Part shown: positions 34,612-45,764 of the stretch, in pieces | Layout: each line of letters starts with the position of its first letter | How positions within the stretch are numbered: position 1 is the first letter of the stretch | Origin: Nageia nagi | Taxonomy: Eukaryota; Pinophyta | Direction: 5' to 3' | NCBI GenBank assembly: GCA_050084985.1 | Contig: JBITNC010000002.1 | Coordinates: 8,246,001 to 8,310,000 of the forward strand | DNA: 64,000 bases | The notes under the pieces: generated by a model | What the model was told of the DNA's origin: nothing | Databases searched by the model: none | The model's input: the letters and a program-made list of their open reading frames with translations, nothing else | Program-made: the position numbers and the translations under genes

Positions 34612-34908
34612 TCATCCAGCGGAGGCCATGGAAAGAGACACGGCTTCCCTCTCCTCATGCCAATACACCATCAAGCTGTTAGGCTCTGCAACCAGGGCTT
34701 GAAGAGACATGCGCACGGGAGGCACCGCAACATCCTCATTGCCTTCCAACATCTGCATTACTTGTTTCATCGACGGCCTTGCATCTTCGTCGTCCTGGAT
34801 GCACCATCCCACCACCATCGCAGATCTTTTGACTTGTTCTGCGTCTGCGTTGTTGTGGAGTGTCTTGTCGAGCAAAGCCTCGGTATGTCCAGCGTTGATC
34901 TGAATCAT
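34612..34908 (-). pseudogene. S-receptor-like kinase fragment (C-terminal end)
   Basis: An open stretch of 98 residues corresponding to the last ~98 residues of the kinase at 19522-21891. It shares IQINAG, LHNNADAEQVKR, GWCIQDDEDARPSMKQV and the C-terminal tail, with a matching stop position. Similarity starts abruptly at the fragment's N-terminal side (34908); the rest of the gene is missing upstream. It has no internal stop, so it broke off more recently or was converted. It cannot make a receptor on its own. The neighbouring mid-kinase fragment (29135-29400) lies downstream in transcription order and overlaps it in the IQIN...ALLDK stretch, so the two are separate pieces and not one split gene. 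Confidence 0.9.
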
Positions 34909-35078
34909 ACTATTTTATGTATACATTTTGTTCTGAGAATTTGTTGACTTCACGAACAGCAAAGATTCGAAATCCACAATGACTTTTCCGTGGATTATAA
35001 GCAAAAACATTGGGCTTTATTTTTGTTGAATGATGAGTAACATAATTCCACAGAGATGAACTTGACCAAATATTTAGG

Positions 35079-35112
35079 TTGCGGGTGAAACTCTTAAGGG
35101 CGTCCAATCATA
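35079..35112 (+). pseudogene. Possible short lectin-domain fragment
   Basis: The plus strand reads V-A-G-E-T-L-K-G-V-Q, close to AVGETLTGVQ at the start of the lectin domain of the intact gene. The DNA also matches (gcgggtgaaactctt against gtgggtgaaactctc). It lies 170 bases from a kinase fragment of opposite orientation. The match is very short, so it is only suggestive. Confidence 0.3.
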
Positions 35113-35270
35113 AGAATACCATATCTTACATATCCTGTTTTTTTTTTAATCTCGAGCAATACGAATGATTAAAAAAATAATTTAAAACGCAACAAATACA
35201 GCAGTGCATTGCACGTCAAGTCCACTAGTGAAGAAAATACCGCATTAGAACTAGAATATCACAGGCAGGC

Positions 35271-35396
35271 AATTATATTTAAATTCAGTCAAATCGTGGA
35301 AATGAATCTGGTATGGGAAGTGAATTAAAAAACAATTATATTTAAATTCAGTCAAATCATGGAAATGAATATTGTATGGAAAGTGAATTAACAACT
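35271..35396. repeat. 63-bp tandem duplication
   Basis: aattatatttaaattcagtc starts units at 35271 and 35334. The copies differ by a handful of bases, mostly C-to-T or G-to-A changes. Confidence 0.9.
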
Positions 35397-35430
35397 GCAT
35401 TAAATATATTGTAGTTAAACTATATAATCA

Positions 35431-35542
35431 GTGGGTCAACTCGTCCGTAAGATGCTGTCACATGGTAGTAACGTGCAGGAGAGAGGATTGACTTTGACTT
35501 AGTACCATGTTACAACATCTTACGGAAGAGTTGGCCCTTACA
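35431..35542. repeat. Hairpin-forming inverted repeat, arms about 41 bp
   Basis: The left arm (35431-35471, gtgggtcaactcgtccgtaa ...) and right arm (35499-35542, ... cttacggaagagttggccc) are reverse complements with about six mismatches. The loop is about 27 bases. The folded form resembles a plant microRNA precursor or a very small fold-back element. No transcript evidence is available. A (TA)n tract lies at 35557-35582. Confidence 0.75.
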
Positions 35543-37849
35543 CATAAATATAAGGGTATATATATATATATATATATATATATTTAGGAAGTATATATAC
35601 ATAAATTTAGGAGGTATAAATTTTTAAAATTTATGTTTATATACTTTCTAAATACATGTGTATATATAGGAAGTTTAATGCATAAATTTTAGGTATATAT
35701 GAGGTTAAAAACATGGATCTAAAAATTTGTAAATGTTGGTATTAATTTTTGAATGTAATGCATTAATTTGTAAGTTATCGAGATTGAAATAATATACAAT
35801 GAAAGTTTTAATTTTTGTACATTTTGAACATATAAATTTTGAATGTATATATAAATAAATTTTGGGGGTATATACACAAAATTTTTGGGGGTATACATAT
35901 ATAAATTATGGAGCTATATAGAGGTATATATACATAAATTATGGGGGTATATAGCGTGGGTGGGGTTAGTGTAGGATGTCGAGTCCACAAAATGGCCAAA
36001 AAGTGAATATTTTTCCCTTAATTTTTAAGTTTGATCACAAGTGATATCAAAATTTGAAGTACTTATACATGGAATCATGAAAAGGTCAATAGGGAAAAAT
36101 ATGTATTGCTTGATGTCTAGTTTTCAAATATGTAATTTATTCTAATATCTAAATGATAAAAGTTGATTTTTGATATACATTTCTAAAATTCACTTTTAAA
36201 ATGTATGATTTTAGGATGATACAATATACAAAAATCATAATTTGATTAGATTAATTTTTTTTTTAAATCTTTTGGATAAAGATACCTAACACATTAAAGA
36301 TTGTGCATGATATTTTTTCATAATCCTTTCATGAATAGTTTTTTATTAGTTTTTTTACTAGCCCTAATTGTTGTTTCGAAATGTGCCCATGTACGATGCA
36401 CAAAATTTGACCTTAACTTATCATTTTTTAATTTTTTTATTTAATAGAGATTTTTTTGTAAATTGAACATTAACATGTAATTTATTTTTCATAATTCCCC
36501 AAAATTAACAATTTTATTAAAAAAATAAAGAGAACTTGATTTTTCAAGTTTAAGGACCAGTTTCATTGAAAATAAATTTATAAATAGAAAATATAATCAA
36601 ATTGTAAAAAAATTACATTGCCATGAACAAGAAGTTGCAGGTCTAAGGCTAAGACTTGGCTCACTAAGCCTTTCCCAAGCCTAAATTCAAAAAATAAAAT
36701 TTTAGTTCATAAAAATTTTCATCATTCTTTTGGCACCCTTTGCACAGGGGTTATATTTCTACGAAATGAAATTTTGGTATTAAAAAAAAAATTTCATTTT
36801 TGGTTCGAGGATCTAAACCAAAATGAAATTTCAATTTTTAAATACCAAAATCGTATTTTATTTTTTGTTTGGGTTGTCAATCCAGAATAAAATTTAGGTA
36901 TTTACATATCAAAATTTTATTTTAGGTCATTTTTTCTAAGTATAAAATGTCCACCTTAAGTGGATCCAACTTCTTGCATCCACTCGATAAGCATCGGAGT
37001 GGTGGTGGAGCAGTGGTAGATTTTACATAAACTTTGAGGGGTGTACAATCAAATTTGGCTAGATGATAGCCTTCTTCCAAAATGAAATGCATAACCCATG
37101 GATAAATGTACCATTTGACAATAAGCAAAAGAAAGCGAAAGAGATACAAAAGAAACAATGTAATTTCCTAAGCAACTCTGCTAGGCAACAAAACCCCTCT
37201 CATTGAGAATTTGGAAGAGTCTACTTTAGGCAGAGGTAACACTTTCAAATGCAATGATTTAATTTAGTATAATTAGAAATAACAAGAGTAGGTTTTTGGT
37301 ATTGAAGTAAAGGAAGAAAGGTGTCATTTTTTCAAGAGAGAGATAAAGATGTAGGGGAGCTACTATTATATCCTCACCAACTATATTATGAGGTGTATTT
37401 TATTTTTTTATTTTTTAAAAATTAAGAAAATTTCACATGATGGATTCGTACAAATTATATCATACATTTCATATTTTAATATTTTTCATTTACCAAATTT
37501 TTTATCAAATTCTATATTTTTATGTAAAAGAGTTGTATTATAAAATAAAATTGGTGTTGTATTTTTACATTAAATTTATAAGTAATTTGAATGTTCCAAT
37601 TCATATTTCTTAATCATATTATTAGAATGAAGTTTTTCTTTTTTATCTATATATTCTTTTGATATTATAGCTTATTAGTAAAGTATTGTAATATATTATA
37701 CTTTTAAGAAGAGCATCAAGTGTTATAAGGATTTCTTGTATGCAAAGTAAATTTAGGTTTTTATTTTACAATTTTTCTATCACATAGAATAATTACTATA
37801 TAGGACCATTCATTGTTTCATCCATGATCTAGCATATACATTATCTAAG
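35543..37849. other. AT-rich intergenic DNA with small repeats
   Basis: A microsatellite (TA)n at 35557-35582. Short direct repeats of 'aaatt-tgggggtatata' at about 35855-35955. A nested palindrome at 36760-36860, listed separately. A purine/pyrimidine-rich patch lies near 37300. No gene is supported; the minus-strand frame at 36922-37158 has no family signature. Confidence 0.4.
36760..36860. repeat. Nested palindrome
   Basis: The inner stem aaatttcatttttggtt (36789-36805) pairs with aaaccaaaatgaaattt (36815-36831) around a 9-base loop. An outer pair, 'aaattttggtattaaaaa' and 'tttttaaataccaaaat', encloses it. It is likely to be a fold-back relic. Confidence 0.75.
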
Positions 37850-38751
37850 GTAGTGGTTGGTGATCGCTCAAATGACTAACTCAATTGAGATTGAATATGT
37901 TAGAGCTCTTAATGGTATCAGGGAAGCATCCTTGCAAGTCCATCCCCAAAGTGTTTAGCATGGTAAAGATTTTGTACCTCAAACTTTTACTCATTATGAT
38001 GAATTTAAATTTGTGTCAATGACATGAATGCCACACCCTGGTATTTTTTTTTTTGGTTCATATACTTAATGATACCTTGCTTTATTCCTACATTAATCAA
38101 GTATAAAGTCCTTATAGTGTCAAAGTTGATAATGTTCAAAATTTAATGAAAGATTATACATTGTGTGTTTTTTTTTTTATCTTATGCATGCACAAAAAGT
38201 TATGAAGAAAGTATTGTGGATGGTATGTAACTCTTTATTGATTCTAAAAGGTTATACTAGGGATTTTAATATAGCTGATAAAGTTGCATGTGAAGTTCCT
38301 ATCTAGATTAAATTTTCAAGGTTTCTTATCCCCTTTTTGGAATTTTTTGCACACTTTGGTTGCATCCTTATGGAAGTTTTCTTAGTTTGAACCTAGCAAA
38401 TTATTTTCTACTCGACTTAATAAATTAATTTGTGTCAAATTGGACCTTACCAAGGATCTCCAAGAGCACCTTGATATCAACATTGGTGTTTTTTTTTTTC
38501 ATCAATAGTTGCTTTATATTAACATGCCAAATACTTGTTACCATTATGAATCTATGGCATACAACATTTGGTATTTTCCCTTTATTATTGGCAAATTTAA
38601 AACCACCTTGAATCCTCTTGCTAATTTTGCAACTCCTAATTCAGGGATAAAAAATTAGGATTCATGGGTTCAAGTTAATCATAGAAATAATTGTCAACCT
38701 AGGAAATAAGAAAATATTTCTAGCTCACATGCTTTGGATATTGATGCATCT
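37850..38751 (+). pseudogene. Older LINE copy, 5' part (ORF1 relic)
   Basis: With frameshifts it follows ORF1 of the LINE at 13025. Examples are VCNSLLILKGYTRDFN against VRNSLLILQPFNSQFS, IKFSRFLIPFWNF against IEFPNLPIPMWSF, and DLTKDLQEHLDINIG against DITKDRPEEIEIVIG. The zinc knuckle region survives as NMPNTCYHYES. Many stops are present. It is cut at 38751 by the Gypsy element and resumes at 45765. The 5' boundary is uncertain by about 100 bases. Confidence 0.8.
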
Positions 38752-38756
38752 TTTAA
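38752..38756. repeat. Target-site duplication of the Gypsy element, left copy
   Basis: tttaa directly precedes the TG of the left LTR and is repeated at 45760-45764 directly after the CA of the right LTR. A 5-bp duplication is the norm for this element class. Confidence 0.85.
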
Positions 38757-39942
38757 TGATCCATAAACTATAAGATTAAAAATTTCAATTTAACCTTTAC
38801 TTAGGATCAATTCACACTTAAAATAATTAAGTGCTTGTAAAGGAATATCAGGAAATAAATTGTAAACACAGAGAAGAGAAAAGCATTCACCATAGAAGAG
38901 ACAACCAAAATTTATCCTGATTCACCCAGTGTGGGCTACATCCAGCTCAAAAGCTCTCTACTATCAATGGGTGGAATCACTTTACAAGGCCTCAATGGTC
39001 CTTCAAAACCTCCTCTCACATTCACAACACACTCATAGCTCTGAAAATCACAATAAGAATTGAAAATAACTTCCTAAAATCCTCCCTCTTTTCTCATGTC
39101 CAATTTTCTCCCCTTTTATACAATTTTTGGGGCTAAAATTAGAGAGTATTACAACTAGGAAATTTGATAAAAAAACCTATTTTCAGATACCCATTAACCT
39201 CCTTGATCTTCCTATCAAATTTGGGCTCAAACGGTTGTAAAAATCTCCCAAAAATGAGCTCTAGAATCAAAACAATACACTCTTTGGATTGTTTCAGGTT
39301 GACAGGATTAACTCAACCTAATAATAGGACCTTAGGTGAATCAAAAATCATAAAAAAATCTTTGAAACACCAAAATACATTAAAAAAACTTAAAATCGGG
39401 TGGGTGCACTATGGTGATGACATGTGGTAGTCTTGGTTGGTAGTCAGGTGGTACATGCAGGTGGTCAGACAGTGGCATGGCGATCAAGAGGTGGTCTGGT
39501 TGGTAGCTTGCATGGGTGATCTCGTACGTGGGTGGATGGGCTGGTGATCACATGGCTTGCTTGGCTGGCATGGCAGGTAGACGGGCTAGAAATAGAGTCA
39601 CGACGTACGGGTGATCGCTCCATGTGATCCTTCATAGCTGGTAGGCTGGCGATCAAATGGTCAACCTCCTTCACCTACCTCATCACCTCCATGCTGACCT
39701 CCATGTGACTCATTTCCTTCGATGTGGTCCCCATAGTGGCAAGCAGGTCCCACCATATATTTTTTAATCTTTTAAATTTTTTTTTCTTAAAATACACAAA
39801 CTAGAATTAATATCATATCTTCCACATACAAACTCAGATTCTCGATCCAAAAGAAGCATCAGAAAGCTGATGATTAGATGATCATAATGAATACACTAAA
39901 ATGGAGATTACTAAATGTCAAAGGGATCCAAATTTTCGATCA
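38757..39942 (-). repeat. 3' LTR of the Gypsy element
   Basis: 1,186 bp with ends TGATCC ... GGATCA-like (here cgatca). A minus-strand TATA-like box, TATAAAAG, lies at 39113-39120. Bases 38757 to about 39275 are identical to the other LTR. The remaining part is clearly diverged. Confidence 0.95.
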
Positions 39943-39954
39943 TTCCTCCCCATT
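39943..39954 (-). other. Polypurine tract
   Basis: The minus strand reads AATGGGGAGGAA directly before the 3' LTR. It primes plus-strand synthesis during reverse transcription. Confidence 0.85.
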
Positions 39955-39982
39955 GAGAGAGAGCTTTTGTACCCAAAAGCAT

Positions 39983-42900
39983 TTAGGATGATAAAATGAG
40001 GTGAGGGTAGAGCTCCCTCACCCGATCAACTGCATACCAGTTGGCCTTGTGTGGATGTTGGCCCTTCACTCCAATACGCCACACTTGACATATGCCACTA
40101 CGAGATGATCGTTGCTTCTTTTTTAATATTGCATCCTCAACCAACACATTCATGTGCTCAGGGACTAAATCCTCAACTGATGATAACATAACATCTGTAT
40201 CTTCTGCAACTAAGGCTGGTTCGTACAACTTCAAGTTCTCAACATTAATAATAGAATACACTTGCATATAGGGTGGTAAGTGTAACCGAAATGCATTATC
40301 TCCAACTTGACCAATAATGGTAAATAGACCATACCTTATTATTTTCAACTTCCTTCCCTCACCATGTTATCTCTCCTTGCTGAGATGAAGCCATACCTGA
40401 TCCCCAACCTGAAATTTATGATCCACCTGATGACGATCATGCCTCTCCTTATACTTGGCCTGACTCTTCTCCAACTGTTCTTTTACCTTTTGATGAATCA
40501 ATCTGATCCTCTCAATAAAATTCTTTTCCTGCTCCTCCTCATTATGAAGAACTATATCTCCATCACTCGTTGAAGCAAAAGCCATATCAAAAGGTGATTT
40601 TGGCAAATAACCAAAATAAGTCTCAAAAGGTGTTTTGTTAGTAGAAGAATGTAAAGCCTGATTATATGCATGCTGTATATAATTCAAATGCTCATCCCAA
40701 GTCTTAGGATGCTTACCATAATAACCTCGTAATAGGTGTACCATTGTCCCGTTTACCACCTCTGTTTGACCATTTATCTGTGGATGAAATGTTGTACTCC
40801 TCTTTAGCTTAGTGTCCATCCTTTCCCATAAAGAAGTCCAAAATTTTCCAAGAAACCTGGAATCCCTATTAGAAATGATAGAAGTAGGAAGACCTAAATG
40901 TACCCACACATAAGTAAAGAAAATATTAGCTACCTCTTGATCTATCATAGTCTTTTTACATGGGATTAGAATACACATCTTATTGAATCTATCCACAACC
41001 ACATATAAATAATCATGACCTTTTTTTGACATAGGTAAACCTCTAACAAAATCCATAGAAATACTCTCCCATGGTCATGTAGGAATGGACAATGGCATAT
41101 AAAGACTAAATTTCATATTATTAGGTTTGCTTACACTGCATAACATACAACCTCTGATATATCTAGATACATTTTCTTGCATTTTAGGCCAGTAACAATA
41201 CCTTTGTAGATTAGCAAGAGTTTTCCCAACACCAAAGTGCCCTGAAATACGAGAAGTATGAGCTTCCCTAATCAAATCATTCCTCTCACCATTAGGAATA
41301 CAAAGTTTGCCCAAATGAAAAAGTAATCCATCATGCAAATGAAAGTCATAATTTCCAACCTCATTACCAAGACTCAATCTATGATAGACGTTTTGGAAAT
41401 CAGGATCAACCATATACTGTTCTTTATACTTGTCATGCATTAAAGAACTATTTTGTAGAATCAGAACACTGGCAACTATTGGAGGCCTAGACAACATATC
41501 AACAATTTTATTTTGAGTACCCTTTTTGTACTTAATCACCAAATGAAATTGTTGCAAAAATCCCATCCAACAAAAGTGCCTAGATTGTTGCAACTTAGAT
41601 TGTGACTGAAGATATTGCAAGGGTTGATGGTCTATATGAATTATTGTCTCTTTACCTACCAAATAGTGCTTCCATTTCTTAACACTTTGAACTAATGCAT
41701 ACAACTCTTTGTCATATGTGGGATAGTTTCTTACCGCATTGGTAAACATTTTCAAGTGATAGCAAACCAGATGTTTTTCCTGCAATAAAACTGCACCCAT
41801 AGCATAGTCACTAGCATCAGTTTCAATTTCAAAAGTTTTCTGAAGATTAGGCAAAGCAAGTACTGGAGCATTACTAATTTTACTTTTAAGCAATTCAAAA
41901 GCATGTTGTTCTTTCCCTCCCCATTGAAATCCATGACTCTTTCCTATAATTACATGAAGTGGAGAAGCCATGTAAGAAAAGTTAGCAATAAAATTGTGTA
42001 AATACTATACTACCCCAAGAAAACTCCTAGTCTCTATCACATTAGTGGGAGTAGGCCATTTCAACACAGCCTCAATTTTTGCAGGATCTATCCTCAATTG
42101 ACCTTCACCTACAATGTGGCCAAGATAGGTTAAACTCTTCTTGATAAACTCACACTTAGACATCTTCAAATAGAGTTTTGCTTCCCTTAAAACTTCAAAA
42201 ACTTTACAAATATGTACCACATGATCTTTCCAATTATCACTGTAAATGAGAATATCATCAAGATACACAATAACAAAATCATTAATGAAAGGCTTTAAAA
42301 TCTCATTCATTACACGTATGAAAGTAGCGGGAGCATTGCATAATCCAAACGGTAAAACCAACCATTCAAACAATCCTTGCCTAGTTTTAAAAGTAGATTT
42401 CCACACATCCTCTTCTTTAACTCATACTTGATGATAACCACTTCTTAGATCTAATTTTGTGAAAAGCCTAGCTTTTTGTAATTGATCCATTAAATCATCA
42501 ATACATGGCAAAGGATATTGATTTTTAACTGTGATCTTATTTAGTGCCCTGTAATCAACACACATATGCCAAGTTCTGTCTTTCTTTGGAATTATAACAA
42601 TAGGAGATCCACATGGTGATGTGCTAGGTCTAATGACTCCTTGATCTAACAATTCCTTGACTTGTTTCTTAATTTCTTCAATTTCCAAAATATAATTTCT
42701 ATATAAGCCAATATTAGGAAGTGCAACATCAGGATGTAATTGAATCTCATGTTGTATATCTCTTTTTGGTGGAAGTTCTTTAGGTACTTGAAATAAGTAT
42801 TCAAATTCAGAAATTACCTCTTTTACTTCTTCTTTGTATTATGGTTCACAATCCTCAAGTGCCTTTATGATTTCTACTTCATCTTGAGATTTCACCATTG

Positions 42901-43168
42901 CAAGTACAAACATTTGTCCTGTATTGATTAGTTTCTTTGCTTGTCCTACAGTAATCAAAGAAATATCTTTTTTCTTATTTTGATGAGCACTAACCATGTA
43001 TTCAATTCCATCTTTAATGAGTCTATATTTATTTTCCTTTCTATAGAATAAAGCATCTCTTTCCCATAGATAAGGACTACCAAGCACAATCCCACAAATA
43101 TCCAAAGGAACAACATCAAGTAAAACTTCATCAATGTACTCCCTATTAATCCCAAATGCAACTTGCAT
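39983..43168 (-). pseudogene. Gypsy pol: reverse transcriptase, RNase H, integrase, chromodomain-like tail
   Basis: One continuous minus-strand frame with stops at 42839, 42422, 42005, 41075 and 40367 (lowest plus-strand base of each codon). Reverse transcriptase: [45 protein letters not shown], and the catalytic YLDD within [12 protein letters not shown]. RNase H: IETDASDYAMGAVL. Integrase: an HHCC finger (SGHFGVGKT, YWPKM, C-LC), then the core with VDRFNKM, SNRDSRFLGKFW and HPQINGQTEVVN. The tail near 40150-39990 reads PEHMNVLVEDAIL...W-I--KG..P--A-WY, like a weakened chromodomain, the module that steers chromoviruses to chromatin. Several stops fit single C-to-T or G-to-A changes from Gln, Arg or Trp codons, as expected after methylation of silent DNA. 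Confidence 0.93.
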
Positions 43169-43410
43169 TATTGTGTTACCTTTAACTTTGAATTTTTATT
43201 AACCCATCCCAATGGATATGGATTTGGATGAGGTTGAGTAGTGAGGGCAAGTGATTTGACATACTTTTCTGCAATTAAGTTAGCTTGAGATCCAGAATCA
43301 AACAATGTATCAATCCTAGTCTTCTTAGCTTGCACCTTGATGTGAAAAAGTTCAATTTTCTTCTTTTCCTCATCTTCATTAGGTGTATTATGCAAAACCA
43401 TACATGCCAT
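43168..43410 (-). pseudogene. Gypsy aspartic protease segment
   Basis: IDTLFDSGSQANLIAEKYV carries the DSG triad of retroviral-type aspartic proteases, which cut the polyprotein. The frame differs from the pol frame that follows, so a frameshift lies near 43168. The C-terminal half of the protease (ICGIVLGSPYLWERDA) continues in the pol frame. Confidence 0.85.
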
Positions 43411-43510
43411 TTTATCATCTACATCTGAACCATCTTCAATTTCCTTAGTAATAGTATTTGTTTATTTCTTTTGACCTTTTAGGTTTAGGGCGTAATTCAG
43501 GATGCAATTT

Positions 43511-44491
43511 TCAACATTTAGCCTCTAAATGACCTTCTTTTTGACAATGTGTACATACATCTTTAGACTTCTCTTTTTGTGTAGTAGACATAGTTTTCTT
43601 TTTCCCCTTTCCTTTATTCCTTTCAGAATCATTATTACTATTGTTATTGGAAGCATTTTTCTTTTTCCCATCCTTAACAAAATTTCCCCTTTCTTCTAAG
43701 TGAGTGGCTTGTACACAAACTTTATACAAATCATTTAGATCAAACATCAATATTGTATGCCTTAAATAATTATGCAAACCACCAATATACTTAACAAGAG
43801 TATCTTGGGAATCAAGAGGAATACCTAGCATTGCAGCTTTTCTTTGAAATTTCATAGTGTACTCTTGCACACTTTACCCTTTACCTTGATGGAAAGTTTT
43901 CCATTCCATGACTGTCTTTTGTTGATAACCCAAAGGATAAAACTGATTTCTAAGCAATTGTACAAAATGGTTCCAAGAAGCAATACAAGCTTGAATTGAT
44001 TCATTCTTACTTTGCAAACAACTTTCCCACCAAACAAGTGCATTACCACTCATTTTAAGAGTTGCTAATTGGATTTTATCCTCATCTCTTACAATTCTTT
44101 GAATTCTACAATATACTTCAATTTGTTTAATCTAATGGTCTAACTTCTCAGCATTCACTTCTCCAATAAAAGTAGGCAAATCAAATTTAACTTCCAATTT
44201 CAAAGGAGAACTTTGAAAAACACTATGTGTAACATCATTATCAATTTTATTACATTCACTAGTTTCACCTTCATTTTTCTTGTATTGTTGTTCTTGAAAA
44301 TGTTGGAATTGTAGAGACATCTTCTAGAACATTGTGGAGAAATCAGCAATTTGCTTTTCCACAATAAACCCTCCTTCATTGGCCATGGCTCCAAGCTCTC
44401 TTTGCTTCTTTAGCCAAACTCTAGAACCAATTTTTGGATCCTCCTCCATAAATTCTCCTTCTCCTTTCTTGCTTTGTGACCTAGTATACAT
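43511..44491 (-). pseudogene. Gypsy gag
   Basis: It starts at MYTRSQSKKG, a usual Gypsy Gag opening. The capsid-type region includes LPTFIGEVNAEKLDH, MSGNALVWWES and FHQGKG; a CCHC zinc knuckle (CTHCQKEGHLEAKC) lies at the C-terminus. Stops lie at 44324, 44132 and 43874 (plus-strand lowest base), the second probably replacing Trp. Gag packages the element RNA. Confidence 0.88.
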
Positions 44492-44556
44492 GCAAGAACA
44501 CTTTCCAAACACCAACAATAATATCAAAAATATAGGTTATCCCAATGATTTCAACT

Positions 44557-44568
44557 GCTCTGATACCA
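44557..44568 (-). other. Primer binding site of the Gypsy element
   Basis: The minus strand reads TGGTATCAGAGC, complementary to initiator Met tRNA, four bases internal to the 5' LTR. Confidence 0.9.
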
Positions 44569-44572
44569 AACT

Positions 44573-45759
44573 TGATCCATAAACTATAAGATTAAAAATT
44601 TCAATTTAACCTTTACTTAGGATCAATTCACACTTAAAATAATTAAGTGCTTGTAAAGGAATATCAGGAAATAAATTGTAAACACAGAGAAGAGAAAAGC
44701 ATTCACCATAGAAGAGACAACCAAAATTTATCCTGATTCACCCAGTGTGGGCTACATCCAGCTCAAAAGCTCTCTACTATCAATGGGTGGAATCACTTTA
44801 CAAGGCCTCAATGGTCCTTCAAAACCTCCTCTCACATTCACAACACACTCATAGCTCTGAAAATCACAATAAGAATTGAAAATAACTTCCTAAAATCCTC
44901 CCTCTTTTCTCATGTCCAATTTTCTCCCCTTTTATACAATTTTTGGGGCTAAAATTAGAGAGTATTACAACTAGGAAATTTGATAAAAAAACCTATTTTC
45001 AGATACCCATTAACCTCCTTGATCTTCCTATCAAATTTGGGCTCAAACGGTTGTAAAAATCTCCCAAAAATGAGCTCTAGAATCAAAACAATACGCTCTT
45101 TGGACTATTTTAGGTTGATAGGATTAATTCAACCTAATAATAGGACCTTAAGCAAATCAAAAATCATCAAAAAACCTTTAAAACACCAAAATATGTTAAA
45201 AAAACTTAAAATTGAGTGGGTGCACTGTGGTGATGACACGTGGTAGTCTTGGTTAGCAGTCAGGTGGTACATGCAAGTGATCAGACAATGGCATGGTGGT
45301 TAAGAGGTGGTCTAGTTGGTGGCTTGCATGGGTGGTCTCACACATGGGTGGATGGGCTGGTGGTCACATAGCTTGCTTGGCTAGTGTGGCAACCAGATGG
45401 GCTGGAAATGGAGTCACGATGTGCGGGTGATCACTCCATGCAGTCCTTTGCAGTTGGCAGGCTGGAGATCAGACGGTCAACCTCCTTCACCCAACTCGTC
45501 ACCTCCACACTGACCTCCATATGACTCATTTCCTTCGACATGGTCCCCATAGTGGCAGGCAGGTCCCGCCATATATTTTTTAATCCTTTTAAATTTTTTT
45601 TTCTCAAAATACACAAACTGGAATTAATATCATATCTTCCACATACGAACTTGGATTCTCGATCTGAAAGAAGCATCAGAAAGCTAATGATAATATGATC
45701 ACAATGAATACACTAAAATGGAGATTACTAAATGTTTAAGGGATCCAAATTTTGGATCA
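44573..45759 (-). repeat. 5' LTR of the Gypsy element
   Basis: 1,187 bp, beginning TGATCC and ending GGATCA on the plus strand. A minus-strand TATA-like box, TATAAAAG, lies at 44929-44936, so transcription should start near 44900 and run leftwards. The TATA, R and U5 half is identical to the other LTR; the distal U3 is not. Confidence 0.95.
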
Positions 45760-45764
45760 TTTAA
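45760..45764. repeat. Target-site duplication of the Gypsy element, right copy
   Basis: tttaa, matching 38752-38756. LINE sequence resumes directly after it. Confidence 0.85.

Larger units (their letters stand above)
38757..45759 (-). mobile_element. Structurally complete Ty3/Gypsy retrotransposon, chromovirus-like
   Basis: The element is 7.0 kb with two LTRs (38757-39942 and 44573-45759) and an iMet primer site (44557-44568). A polypurine tract lies at 39943-39954. The 5-bp duplication is tttaa. On the minus strand the order is gag, protease, reverse transcriptase, RNase H, integrase and a chromodomain-like tail. That order, with integrase last, identifies Ty3/Gypsy. Several in-frame stops and at least two frameshifts make it non-autonomous. 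It sits inside the older LINE, so it is the younger of the two. The two LTRs disagree strongly in one half only (see findings). Confidence 0.95.

Noticed and set aside
29135-34908. The two kinase fragments as one gene split by an insertion
   Set aside because: On the minus strand the C-terminal piece comes before the mid-kinase piece, and both contain the IQIN...ALLDK stretch. They must be separate fragments.
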